A stretch of 35,189 nucleotides of DNA from JAWWPY01 sp964412845 (GCA_964412845.1 CAYPQM010000067.1:1-35189); one strand, 5' to 3'; positions 24,006-32,553 are shown, numbered from the stretch's first letter. Notes: generated by a model not told the origin, from the letters alone. Translations and numbers: made by a program.

Positions 24006-25847
24006 ATGTCGAACACGTCCGGGCGGGGCAGCTTCTGGGACAGACTCCGGGAACTCCCCGGCCGTACCCCGCTGCGGGTCAAGATGATCACCGCACTGCT
24101 CGCGCTGGTCGCCATCGCGCTCGCCGTCATCAGCGTCGCCAGCGTCCTGGTCTTCCGCGGCAACCAGATAAACCAGGCCAGCCAGCAAGCGGCCGTGCTC
24201 TTTGAACAGACCAGGAACGCGCTCGAGACACACCCCAATCACGGGATACAGCCCGAAGCCAGCTCCCTTGGCCCGTATCTGATAGCCATGGTCCCGGCCA
24301 ACACTTCGCTGTCAGGCATGGCCGCCGAGTACCACCTGCTGGAGACAGCGCTCCCCAAAGTGCCGACCGGCGACATGGCCTGGTTCAAGGCCAGCGGCGG
24401 GCGGCTGGTCAACGTGCCGGGCCTGGCCGGCCACGACAACTGGCGGGTCATCGCACAGCGGGTCACCCTCAAGGTGCAGGATCCCTTCAGCGGCCAGATC
24501 AGCGAGCAGACGGGCACGCTCATCGTCGGGGTGGATCTGGGTGATATCAACGGGACCGTCCGGCAGCTGGGCGGCGTCGACTTGATCGTCAGCGTGATCA
24601 TCCTGCTGGGCCTGGTGCTGGTCGGAATCGCCATCGTCCGGGCCAGCCTGCGGCCGCTCACCGACATCGAGCAGACAGCGGAGGCCATCGCGGCGGGCGA
24701 TCTGTCCCGCCGGGTACCAGACCGTGACCCGGCAACGGAGATCGGCAGGCTCGGCCGGTCGCTCAACGCGATGCTGGCCCAGATCGAGACCTCATTCCGG
24801 GCCCGTGAGGAATCCGAGGCCGCCGCCCGCTGGTCTGAGGAGCGGATGCGCCGATTCGTCGCCGATGCCAGCCACGAGCTGCGCACTCCGCTCACCGCGA
24901 TGCGCGGGTACGCCGAGTACTACCGGCAACGCGGCGGGCTGGGCCAGGAATCCGCGGCGGGCCAGGAATCCGCGGCGGGCCAGGAATTCACGGCGGGCCA
25001 GGCTGACGCAGCGGCGCCAGCGGGTGCCGCGATCCCCGCGGCTGAGGCCGCTGTCTCGGGCTCGGCCGCACCAGGCGAAGCCGGGCCGACGGCAGCAGCC
25101 GGGCCGACGGCAGGCGGCCCGACAGCAGCGGGGGATGCCGCCGCGGGGGATGCCGCCGCCGCGGACCAGCGAGCCGCCCGGCAGGCCGCCGCCAACGGGA
25201 ACGGGGCCGGGACCGGGACCGGGAACGGCGCGCTGACCAGGGCCGACCTGGACCGGATCATGCAGCGGGTCGAGCAGGAATCTGCCCGGATGGGGGTCCT
25301 GGTCGAAGACATGCTGCTGCTGGCCCGGCTCGACCAGCAGCGGCCCATCGAGCGCCGTCCGGTCGACCTGCTCACCCTCGCCGCCGACGCCGTGCAGGAC
25401 GCCCGGATCATCGCGCCACAGCGGACGATCGAGCTCACCGTCGTTCCCGGCACCGCCTTCCTGGTGCTCGGCGATGAGGTTCGGCTGCGCCAGGTCATCG
25501 GCAACCTGATGAGCAACGCGCTAACCCACACACCAGAGCGAACCCCGGTCGAGGTGCGGATCCACTCCGGAGCCCTGCAATCCGCCCCAGGCGTCGTCCT
25601 TGAGGTGACCGACCAGGGGCCAGGGCTGCACCCGAACCAGGCGGCCCGCGTCTTTGAGCGCTTCTACCGGGCCGATCAGGCCCGGACCAGGAGGACCGGC
25701 GGGACCGGGCTCGGCCTGGCGATCGTGGCCGCGCTGGTGGCCGCGCACGGCGGCACGGTGGCCGTGGATTCCGTGCCTGGCCATGGTGCGACATTCCGCA
25801 TCGTGCTCCCCCTCGCCCCTGAAGCCCAGGACCGCCTGGCCGACTAG
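24006..25847 (+). CDS. Sensor histidine kinase with large disordered insertion in the DHp hairpin
   Basis: The 613-residue kinase has TM1 (about residues 28-50), an extracellular sensor (51-190), TM2 (192-212), a HAMP domain, a DHp domain with H-box FVADASHELRTPLTAMRGY (His290), and a HATPase_c domain. ATPase motifs are RQVIGNLMSNALTHT (N-box), VTDQGPGL (G1), FERFYRADQ (F-box) and GGTGLGLAIV (G2). Between DHp helix 1 and helix 2 (residues about 311-409) lies an Ala/Gly/Pro-rich stretch starting with tandem GQESAA units. Helix 2 resumes at LDRIMQRVEQESARMG. Related actinobacterial kinases usually have only a short linker there, as far as I know. It pairs with the upstream response regulator. 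Confidence 0.92.
   Translation: MSNTSGRGSFWDRLRELPGRTPLRVKMITALLALVAIALAVISVASVLVFRGNQINQASQQAAVLFEQTRNALETHPNHGIQPEASSLGPYLIAMVPANTSLSGMAAEYHLLETALPKVPTGDMAWFKASGGRLVNVPGLAGHDNWRVIAQRVTLKVQDPFSGQISEQTGTLIVGVDLGDINGTVRQLGGVDLIVSVIILLGLVLVGIAIVRASLRPLTDIEQTAEAIAAGDLSRRVPDRDPATEIGRLGRSLNAMLAQIETSFRAREESEAAARWSEERMRRFVADASHELRTPLTAMRGYAEYYRQRGGLGQESAAGQESAAGQEFTAGQADAAAPAGAAIPAAEAAVSGSAAPGEAGPTAAAGPTAGGPTAAGDAAAGDAAAADQRAARQAAANGNGAGTGTGNGALTRADLDRIMQRVEQESARMGVLVEDMLLLARLDQQRPIERRPVDLLTLAADAVQDARIIAPQRTIELTVVPGTAFLVLGDEVRLRQVIGNLMSNALTHTPERTPVEVRIHSGALQSAPGVVLEVTDQGPGLHPNQAARVFERFYRADQARTRRTGGTGLGLAIVAALVAAHGGTVAVDSVPGHGATFRIVLPLAPEAQDRLAD
24942..25013 (+). repeat. 18-bp tandem repeat within the kinase gene
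   Basis: GGCCAGG recurs at 24942, 24960, 24978 and 24996 with an exact 18-bp period, encoding GQESAA, GQESAA, GQEFTA and then GQADAA. The period is a multiple of three, so copy-number change keeps the frame. Confidence 0.9.
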
Positions 25848-25874
25848 GGCCATCCGCCGCAACGCGGTGCACTG

Positions 25875-25905
25875 AGCGCGTATCGGGGGCACGATGGACC
25901 GCGCT
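25875..25905. terminator. Possible hairpin between convergent genes
   Basis: AGCGCG (25875-25880) pairs with CGCGCT (25900-25905), and inside it ATCG pairs with CGAT around loop GGGGCA. It lies between the kinase and fructosamine-kinase stops. There is no T-tract. Confidence 0.35.
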
Positions 25906-25918
25906 GATAGCGGACCGG

Positions 25919-26833
25919 TCAGGCGGCGAGGGCGGCGCGGGCCGCGGCCTGCACCGCCGACCGGTAGGAGCTGCCGAACAGGCAGACATGCACGAGCAGT
26001 GGATGTAGCTGGTGCAGCGGCACCCTGGCCCGCCAGCCGTCGGCCAGCGGCGCGATCTCCTGGTAGCACGCGACGATCCGGTCCAGGTACGGCGCGCCGA
26101 ACAGGGCGAGCATGGCCAGGTCGGTCTCCCGGTGGCCACCCTGCGCGGCCGGGTCGATCAGCCAGGCCCGGCCGGCCGACCACAGCACGTTGCCCGACCA
26201 GCAGTCGCCATGGATGCGGCTTGGTGGCTCAGCCGGGCCGGCCAGCTCGCCCACCCGGCTGGTGACGGCCTCGACCAGCCTGGTGTCCTCCGGCGCCAGC
26301 GCCCCGGTGTCGGCCGCGCGGCGCAGGTACGGGAGCAGCCGCTTGCTCGCGTACCACTCGGACCAGGCGCCAGACACCCGGCCCGCCCCGGCGTCCCCGG
26401 TCCGGTCGCCCAGCGGCAAGCTGGCGATGAACCCCTTCCAGGGCGAGCCGAAACGCTCCGCCCCCGCCGCGTGCAGCAACGCGAGGTCCCGGCCGAACTG
26501 GTCGGCGGCGAGCTGATCCGGCTGCTGCTCATCAACCCAGTCCAGCACCAGCGTGGCCGGATCCCAGCCAAGCACGTGCGGCACGGCGACCGCGCCCGCG
26601 TCGGCCAGCCAGCGCAGCCCGCGGCCTTCCGCTTCGAGGATGCCGCCCAGATCGCCGGCCGCGGCCTTGGCGAACACCACCCGGCCATCGGTGAGCGTGA
26701 CCCGGTAATGGCGGCACCGGTGCTGCTCGCCCAGCAGACGCGTCTCACGCACGGTCCCGCCGGCGATCCGTTCCAGCCGGAGCGTGCGGGCCTGCTCGGC
26801 CCGGTTCACCGGATCAGCCCGGTGGTCATGCAC
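25919..26833 (-). CDS. Fructosamine/ketosamine-3-kinase family protein
   Basis: About 304 residues. The family motif is clear: RIHGDCWSGNVLWSAGRAWLIDPAAQGGHRETDLAMLALFG (written here as its parts RIHGDCWSGNVLW and LIDPAAQGGHRETDLAML), preceded by VFAKAAAGDL and LHAAGAERFGSPWKGFIASLPL. These enzymes phosphorylate the 3-hydroxyl of sugar-amine adducts on proteins or small molecules so that the adduct falls off. GTG 26833 would overlap the upstream phosphatase stop by 8 nt; GTG 26809 is the alternative, and neither has a strong ribosome site. The pairing with an LMW-PTP suggests a deglycation unit. Confidence 0.88.
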   Translation of the reverse strand: MHDHRADPVNRAEQARTLRLERIAGGTVRETRLLGEQHRCRHYRVTLTDGRVVFAKAAAGDLGGILEAEGRGLRWLADAGAVAVPHVLGWDPATLVLDWVDEQQPDQLAADQFGRDLALLHAAGAERFGSPWKGFIASLPLGDRTGDAGAGRVSGAWSEWYASKRLLPYLRRAADTGALAPEDTRLVEAVTSRVGELAGPAEPPSRIHGDCWSGNVLWSAGRAWLIDPAAQGGHRETDLAMLALFGAPYLDRIVACYQEIAPLADGWRARVPLHQLHPLLVHVCLFGSSYRSAVQAAARAALAA

Positions 26834-27416
26834 CGCCCGGCCCAGGCGCCGGGACCTCCAGGAATCCGGCCAGCGCCGCGACGAAGCCGCCTGCCGCCGC
26901 CTGTACCAGGTCAAGCGCCAGGGCATAGTCCTCGGGGCGGCCGCCGTAGGGATCGGGAACCTCCCCGTCGTAAGGGTCCGCCGGGCCGCCGCTGGCCGCC
27001 ACAGCGGGATCGAACGACCGGAACAGCAGCAGCCGCGGACCCGCCGACTCGGTGTCCGGGGCCATCCGGCGCAGCCGGGACAGGTTCTGCCGGTCCATGG
27101 CCAGCACCAGGTCCCGGCCGGCGAACCAGCCCGGCTCGAACTGCCTGGCCCGGTGGGCGGAGCCGTCGTACCCGCGCCGGGCCAGCTCCGCCGCCGCCGC
27201 CGCGTCCATCGGGCCGCCCACGTGCCAGTCGCCCGTGCCCGCGCTGTCTACCTCGGCCAGCCCGGCCAGCCCGGCGCGGGCCAGCTCATCGCGGAGCACG
27301 ACCTCCGCCATCGGTGATCGGCAGATATTTCCCAGGCACACCGCAGACACCCGATAGGCGCCCAACGGACGGCGCGGCGCGGGCAGCCGTGGGAACACCG
27401 ACGGGTCAGCAGGCAT
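26826..27416 (-). CDS. Low-molecular-weight protein-tyrosine-phosphatase family
   Basis: About 196 residues. The P-loop VCLGNICRSP (Cx5R) is near the N-terminus, DSAGTGDWHVGGPMD follows, and the general-acid loop DPYDGEVPDPYGG with Asp-Pro lies before the C-terminal helix. All catalytic elements are present. In bacteria some members dephosphorylate ribulosamine-5-phosphates ahead of a fructosamine-kinase homologue, and that gene overlaps it here. ATG 27416 is used; the frame is open to ATG 27443, overlapping the divergent flavoprotein region. No convincing ribosome site marks either start. An ordinary phosphotyrosine role cannot be excluded. Confidence 0.88.
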   Translation of the reverse strand: MPADPSVFPRLPAPRRPLGAYRVSAVCLGNICRSPMAEVVLRDELARAGLAGLAEVDSAGTGDWHVGGPMDAAAAAELARRGYDGSAHRARQFEPGWFAGRDLVLAMDRQNLSRLRRMAPDTESAGPRLLLFRSFDPAVAASGGPADPYDGEVPDPYGGRPEDYALALDLVQAAAGGFVAALAGFLEVPAPGPGGA

Positions 27417-27458
27417 GGGACAAGGATGCCCGATCACCGGCATGCCACGATGGTCGGC

Positions 27459-28844
27459 ATGCCCTCGCCGCAGACATACCAGTCACTGTCCTACTGGCTC
27501 AGTTCCGTTCCTGGCGAGCTCACCTCCGGAGATCCGCTGCCCGGCGACCTCGACGTGGACGTGGCGATCGTCGGCGCCGGGTTCACCGGCCTGTGGACCG
27601 CCTACTACCTCGCGACGGCGCAGCCGGATCTGCGGATCGCCGTGTGCGAGCGCGAGATCGCCGGTTTTGGCGCATCCGGGCGCAATGGCGGCTGGTGCTC
27701 CGCGTTGTTCCCCGCGTCCCTGGCCAAGCTGCAGCGGATGGCCGGGCGGGACCAGGCGGTGGCCATGTACCGGGCCATGCAGGACACGGTGGATGAGGTC
27801 GGCCGGGTGGCTGCGGCGGAGGGAATCGACTGCCACTGGGCCAAGGGCGGGACGGTTCAGCTGGCGCGTTCCGCGGCGCAACTGGAGCGGGCCGCCGACG
27901 AGGTGGCGGAGGCACGGGCGTTCGGCTTCGGCGAGGAAGACCTGCGGCTGCTGTCCGCGCAGGAGGCCAGCGAACAGGTCACCGCCACGGAGGTGCTCGG
28001 CGCCACCTTCACCCCGCACTGCGCGGCGATCCACCCGGCGCGGCTGGCCCGCGGGCTGGCCGAGGCGGTCCGGCGGCACGGCGTCTCGGTGTTCGAGCGC
28101 ACCCCGGTCACCGAGATCGCGCCCGGCAGGCTCCGCACCCCGCGGGGCACCGTGACGGCCGAGTACGTGATCCGGGCGACCGAGGGCTACACGCCGCTGC
28201 TGCCCGGCCTGCACCGCGCGGTCGCCCCGGTGTACTCGCTGATGATCGCGACCGAGCCGCTGCCGGAGGAGACCTGGCAGCAGATCGGCCTGGCCGGCCG
28301 GCCCACGTTTGGTGATCACCGGCACCTGATCATCTATGGGCAGCGCACCGCCGACGGGCGGTTCGCGTTCGGCGGCCGCGGTGCGCCCTACCACCTGGGC
28401 TCGCTGATCCGGCCCGAGTTCGACCGGTCCCCCGCGGTGTTCGCCGCACTCCGGCGATCCCTGGCCGAACTCTTCCCGGTGCTCGGCGACGTCCCGGTCG
28501 CGCAGGCCTGGGGCGGCCCGCTGGGGGTCCCCCGCGACTGGTGCGCCTCCGCCGGCCTGGACCGGGCGACCGGGCTCGGCTGGGCCGGCGGGTACGTGGG
28601 CGACGGGGTGGCCACCACCAACCTGGCCGGGCGGACCCTGGCTGATCTCGTCCTGGGCCAGGACACCCGCCTCACCCATCTGCCCTGGGTGGGCCACCGC
28701 TCGCCGGACTGGGAGGCTGAGCCGCTGCGCTGGCTCGGCATGAACGCGGGGCTGCGCGCGATGAACTGGGCCGACCAGCAGGAGGCGAGGACCGGCCGCC
28801 CGTCGCGGGTGGCCCGGCTGGCCGGCCGCTTCCTCGGCGACTGA
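27459..28844 (+). CDS. FAD-dependent oxidoreductase, DAO/PuuB type
   Basis: The roughly 461-residue flavoenzyme has dinucleotide-binding motif DVAIVGAGFTGLWTAYYLA, then VCEREIAGFGASGRNGGWCSALFP, whose GASGRNGG segment is the FAD contact characteristic of gamma-glutamylputrescine-oxidase-like and other DAO-family enzymes. The late segment GLGWAGGYVGDGVATTNLAGRTLADL closes the FAD site. It would oxidise a C-N bond of an amine or amino acid and release H2O2. The start is uncertain: ATG 27426, 27450 and 27459 are all in frame. It is divergent from the phosphatase/ketosamine-kinase pair. The substrate is not deducible. Confidence 0.87.
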   Translation: MPSPQTYQSLSYWLSSVPGELTSGDPLPGDLDVDVAIVGAGFTGLWTAYYLATAQPDLRIAVCEREIAGFGASGRNGGWCSALFPASLAKLQRMAGRDQAVAMYRAMQDTVDEVGRVAAAEGIDCHWAKGGTVQLARSAAQLERAADEVAEARAFGFGEEDLRLLSAQEASEQVTATEVLGATFTPHCAAIHPARLARGLAEAVRRHGVSVFERTPVTEIAPGRLRTPRGTVTAEYVIRATEGYTPLLPGLHRAVAPVYSLMIATEPLPEETWQQIGLAGRPTFGDHRHLIIYGQRTADGRFAFGGRGAPYHLGSLIRPEFDRSPAVFAALRRSLAELFPVLGDVPVAQAWGGPLGVPRDWCASAGLDRATGLGWAGGYVGDGVATTNLAGRTLADLVLGQDTRLTHLPWVGHRSPDWEAEPLRWLGMNAGLRAMNWADQQEARTGRPSRVARLAGRFLGD

Positions 28845-28845
28845 C

Positions 28846-28870
28846 CAGCGGCCGGATTTCCCGGCCGCTG
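28846..28870 (+). terminator. Hairpin directly after the flavoprotein gene
   Basis: CAGCGGCCGG (28846-28855), loop ATTTC, CCGGCCGCTG (28861-28870): a perfect 10-bp stem 1 nt after the stop. It probably terminates or protects the transcript. There is no T-tract. Confidence 0.6.
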
Positions 28871-28899
28871 ATACGGGCACCACGTCCGGGCGGGGCAGG

Positions 28900-28959
28900 C
28901 CAGCGGCCGCCAGCCGTGCTGCGGGAAATGTCCTTCGCAGTCGGGCTGACGGCCGCTGG
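28900..28959. repeat. 60-nt multi-segment inverted repeat
   Basis: Nested pairing is symmetric over the whole 60 nt: CCAGCGGCCG/CGGCCGCTGG (10 bp), CAGCC/GGCTG, CTGCG/CGCAG and GGA/TCC around AATG, with small internal loops. It ends 2 nt before the stop of the sedolisin remnant. It could be a bidirectional terminator or a small mobile-element relic. Confidence 0.7.
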
Positions 28960-28961
28960 GA

Positions 28962-29270
28962 CTAGCCGAGGTGGGCCAGGGCCGGGACGAACTTGGCCGC
29001 GTCGATCGTGCCCCACCCGGCGCCGCCGGCGCCCCCGGCGCCGGCGAAGGACAGGTAGAACCAGGCGTTGCCGTTAACCGCGGCGCTCATCGAGATGTCC
29101 GGGGTACCGCGGTGAGCGCCGACAGCACCCTTGACGCCGACCTGGAAGACCGGCCGGGCGAAGACCGCCGACTCGCCGCCGCCGCCCGCGCCGGAGCCGT
29201 CATTCCAGACGACGCCCGGTGACAGCCGACGGCCCGTGTTGTCCAGCGCGAGCTGCGCGCCCTTGGACTG
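28962..29270 (-). pseudogene. C-terminal remnant of a sedolisin-like (S53) peptidase
   Basis: The reverse strand encodes about 100 residues closed upstream by an in-frame TGA (29271-29273) with no start codon. Recognisable segments are LALDNTGRRLSPGVVWNDG, GAGGGGESAVFARPVFQVGV and HRGTPDISMSAAVNG. These match the strand and loop region before the catalytic Ser in sedolisin-type peptidases. Then the sequence jumps to GWGTIDAAKFVPALAHLG, which looks like the protein's extreme C-terminus. The block that should hold the GTS-type catalytic Ser is missing, as is the whole N-terminal half. This is a decayed gene with a large 5' loss and an internal deletion. The family call is from motif memory only. 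Confidence 0.7.
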
Positions 29271-29378
29271 TCAACGGCTGCGCACCGCTGCCACCAGGGC
29301 TATCACCGATACTCTGGGCGGTATCGTTCCGTCCGACGTCTGCAGCCCGGCCCCGAGCACTTCACACCACCGCGGTGA

Positions 29379-32243
29379 ATGTCCATGCGCACGCCTTGGA
29401 GGAGGCACCACATTCAATCGACCGACGGCTACGACGCGTTCATCTCATACAGCCACGACCCCGATAACGCTCTGGCTGCCGAACTGCAGGCCGGAATCGA
29501 GAAGTATGCCAGGCCGTGGAACCGTGTACGCGCCCTGCGCGTCTTCCGTGACTATGAAAGCCTTCCCGCCACGTCGAACCTCTGGTCCGCGATCGAAGAT
29601 GCCCTGTCGCAGTCGAAATGGTTTGTGCTCATGGCCTCCCCCGAAGCGGCCGCGTCTGACTGGGTAACGGACGAGATCCGGTGGTGGCTTGACCACAAGC
29701 CAGCTGAGCGCCTGCTTATCGTGCTCACCAGCGGAGAGATGAACTGGGACAAGCAAGCATCGGATTTTGACTGGGGTTCCACGAACGCCATCTCGCAGGT
29801 ATTTCGCGGGAAGTTCGCTGAAGAGCCACTCTGGGTCGATGCCATCTGGGCGCGGTCGTCCGAGACGGTATCCCCAGGCAATCCTTCGCTGCAAGACAAT
29901 ATTGTACGAATAGTCGCAGCCATCAGAGGGGTAACAAAGGACCAGCTTGTCGAGATCGGAGACCGCGTACACAAGCGGACCATGCGACTGGCGCGCGTCG
30001 CAGTCGCCAGCCTGTTAACTCTGCTGGTACTCGCGGTCGCGGCGGTCGCCGTCGCAGTCGTGCAACGCAATACGGCCGTCCGGCAGACCCGGGTCGCGCT
30101 CGCCGGGCAGCTCACCGCGACGTCCGGGAGCGAGCTATCCAGGAACCTCCCTGCGGCGCTGCTGCTGGCCGTTCAGGCATATCGGACATACCCCAGTGCA
30201 CAGACGCGGGCCGCGCTGATGCGGGCCGACACCGCAAGCCCTCAGCTCGTGCGGTACGTGCCTACCGGGGCGAGCGTCTCGCAACTGATGGCCAGTGGCG
30301 ACGGCATCACAGTCGTCGCGGGCCTCGCGGACGGGCGGGTCCTGCGCTGGACGCGCGCGCATCCGCACCCGCAGGTAATCCTCACGATGCCAGCCCAGAT
30401 CTCCAGTCTTGCCGTCGACCGCGACGGTACCGTCGTCGCCGCGTCGGATGGCTCCGGCGTCAGGCTCTGGCGCCATGGCCGACCGCTCGCGACGTTGAGC
30501 GTCCCGGCGGGCCTGGCGCCATTCGTTGTGGGCCTGTCGCCATCTGGACTGACAGCAGTTGTTTTCGGGACACCGCCGGTTCCGGACGGGACAGGGTCCT
30601 ACGTTGTCTTCAGCGGGCCACAGCTCGCGCAGACGGCCGTGCACCCTGAACCGCGGAACGGCATACCGGCAACCAGCATCGTGGTCCCCTCAGATGATCA
30701 GGTCGTCCTGTTCGAGCTCGGCGATAGCGCCTGGGAGCGGCGAGCTATTTCCAGCTGGACACTCTTGGGGCAGGGCAGCCTGACCCTCGCTATGCATAAT
30801 ACTGGGGGCACGCTGGCGGCCAATGGTGAGTACTTCACCTCCTCAAATGGGGATCCAACCATCCCGGTCTGGCGAGCAAGAGGGAAGCCATCTGATTTCA
30901 ATCCAGACTTTACCGCAGAAATTCCGATCAGCGAGATCGGAAGCCCCAGCGCAACGGCACTCAGCCCCGATGGCACTAGCCTTGCCATTGCCAATAACGG
31001 AATTATTTACGTCGCGCCAGTGCGCCGCGCAGGTGCCGCACGGCTGCCGGCCGTTGAGCTGACCGGCAATGGGAATACCAGCCTGGTAACGTTCAGGGGC
31101 AACAACACCAACCTGCTCTCAGCTTCGGGCAACGCCGTCGCCGAGTGGAACCTCAACCAGCCGAGCCGGCTGGCGCGAACGATTCCGACCCAGGTCCTGG
31201 CCTCGTGCGAGGCATGCTCCCGGCCAATTGTCGTGATCTCTCCGGACGGCACCCGCGCCGGAATCGTCGACGGCGATGCTGGCGTCCAGGCCATCATCCA
31301 GCCACTTCCGGGAGTGCACGGAGACTCGACGCTGGCTCCGTCAGGCACCTCCAGTTACTCGTACGGCCCGCCCGTGTGGGACGGAACGCGCCACCTGATC
31401 GTGCCCGTCTCGCTGCCGCTTACCACGGCAAAGGTCGTCGCGCCTTCGAACTTCCTCGCTATCTTCAGGGCCTGGCCCGGCGGCAACGGAACCGACAGCG
31501 TTATGGCAACTGCCATGGCCGGAACCACGGCCGGTACCGTGATAGTGGTGGACGATCGTGGTCGGATCTATTTGCAAAAAGCGCTGACCGGGATCAAGGT
31601 CAAGGTAATACCAGGTCCAGCGGATCTCGAATCCGGCAGCAATAGGCTGCAGAGCGCTGCCATCCATTCATCTCCGGATCTCGTCGCCATGGTCGACGGC
31701 GGCGGGACACGCGTTATTGACCTGGCCCACGGTCGTACGATTGGCCGGATCCCCGGCAGCAACGCCTCGTCGGTGGTCTTCTCCGGCAACTACCTGCTGG
31801 TACAGCGTGCCAGAGGTGGCCTTGAAGTCTGGGACGACCGCGGGACTGCGCTGAAACGGACACTGCCCGCGGAATCTGCTGACGGGCCACCCGTCGCGAA
31901 CCAGCAGGGAACGCTAGTAGCGCGTCAGCAGTCAGACGGGTCGATCGAACTTGACGATCTCAGCAGCGGAGCCATCGTCGATACGGTCCCCCCGTTCACG
32001 GCATCAGACGGAACCATAGCCAAGCAGGGTTTCGCGTTCTCCCCGGATGGCACACGCCTGATCGTCGTCGCCGTGGGTATCGGCCCGGCAATCAACTCGG
32101 CCGAACTGATAGACACCGACTTCTCCGGCAAAACTCTTGTCAGCGCCGCCTGCACCGCCGTCGGCCGTGGCCTTACCCAGGCCGAGTGGCGCGCCTTCGT
32201 GGGATCTAACCCAACCACGAATCTGGCGTGCAATGGGGGCTGA
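29379..32243 (+). CDS. TIR domain – transmembrane – beta-propeller (WD40-like) protein
   Basis: This 954-codon gene starts with a TIR domain: YDAFISYSHDPD (box 1), LRVFRDYESL, then WFVLMASPEAAASDWVTDEIRWWL, whose Glu99 lies at the position of the NADase glutamate (compare DWVHKE in SARM1). A basic stretch and membrane helix (about 204-228) follow. Next comes the linker ALAGQLTATSGSELSRNLPAALLLAVQAYRTYPSA, typical before bacterial WD40 domains, and about 650 residues of propeller-like blades with SPDGT turns and a Cys-containing tail. The TIR end would be cytoplasmic. Codon use and GC are less extreme than in neighbours, suggesting transfer. ATG 29379 lacks a ribosome site, whereas GGAGGAGG precedes an in-frame ATT at 29412. 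Confidence 0.85.
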   Translation: MSMRTPWRRHHIQSTDGYDAFISYSHDPDNALAAELQAGIEKYARPWNRVRALRVFRDYESLPATSNLWSAIEDALSQSKWFVLMASPEAAASDWVTDEIRWWLDHKPAERLLIVLTSGEMNWDKQASDFDWGSTNAISQVFRGKFAEEPLWVDAIWARSSETVSPGNPSLQDNIVRIVAAIRGVTKDQLVEIGDRVHKRTMRLARVAVASLLTLLVLAVAAVAVAVVQRNTAVRQTRVALAGQLTATSGSELSRNLPAALLLAVQAYRTYPSAQTRAALMRADTASPQLVRYVPTGASVSQLMASGDGITVVAGLADGRVLRWTRAHPHPQVILTMPAQISSLAVDRDGTVVAASDGSGVRLWRHGRPLATLSVPAGLAPFVVGLSPSGLTAVVFGTPPVPDGTGSYVVFSGPQLAQTAVHPEPRNGIPATSIVVPSDDQVVLFELGDSAWERRAISSWTLLGQGSLTLAMHNTGGTLAANGEYFTSSNGDPTIPVWRARGKPSDFNPDFTAEIPISEIGSPSATALSPDGTSLAIANNGIIYVAPVRRAGAARLPAVELTGNGNTSLVTFRGNNTNLLSASGNAVAEWNLNQPSRLARTIPTQVLASCEACSRPIVVISPDGTRAGIVDGDAGVQAIIQPLPGVHGDSTLAPSGTSSYSYGPPVWDGTRHLIVPVSLPLTTAKVVAPSNFLAIFRAWPGGNGTDSVMATAMAGTTAGTVIVVDDRGRIYLQKALTGIKVKVIPGPADLESGSNRLQSAAIHSSPDLVAMVDGGGTRVIDLAHGRTIGRIPGSNASSVVFSGNYLLVQRARGGLEVWDDRGTALKRTLPAESADGPPVANQQGTLVARQQSDGSIELDDLSSGAIVDTVPPFTASDGTIAKQGFAFSPDGTRLIVVAVGIGPAINSAELIDTDFSGKTLVSAACTAVGRGLTQAEWRAFVGSNPTTNLACNGG

Positions 32244-32254
32244 CGATATAGCAC

Positions 32255-32354
32255 NNNNNNNNNNNNNNNNNNNNNNNNNNNNNNNNNNNNNNNNNNNNNN
32301 NNNNNNNNNNNNNNNNNNNNNNNNNNNNNNNNNNNNNNNNNNNNNNNNNNNNNN
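32255..32354. other. Assembly gap (100 N)
   Basis: Exactly 100 N, 11 bp after the TIR gene stop. The 170 bp on its right (32355-32524) contains no frame I can support. What the gap hides between the TIR gene and tRNA-Lys is unknown. Confidence 0.97.
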
Positions 32355-32524
32355 CCGTATCCGCTGCTTCCGCAAGCTCTGGGCCGTCTGGTTAGCTCCG
32401 AAGGCGCTGCTGGGGCGTACCGGTCCCAAGATCAGCCGTCGCCATGTTGTTTGCTCCATGTTGGCCCGGATGTCCCGGCACGGGCCGGTAGCGGGCGGCA
32501 CCACGCGGCAGCCCGTCTCCCGGT

Positions 32525-32553
32525 TTGCTGTACAGCCCGGCACGTCATAGCAT
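32525..32553 (+). promoter_or_regulatory. Promoter of tRNA-Lys
   Basis: TTGCTG (32525-32530) and TAGCAT (32548-32553) with optimal 17-bp spacing. The -10 box ends 12 nt before the tRNA gene, fitting a short leader. Confidence 0.6.
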
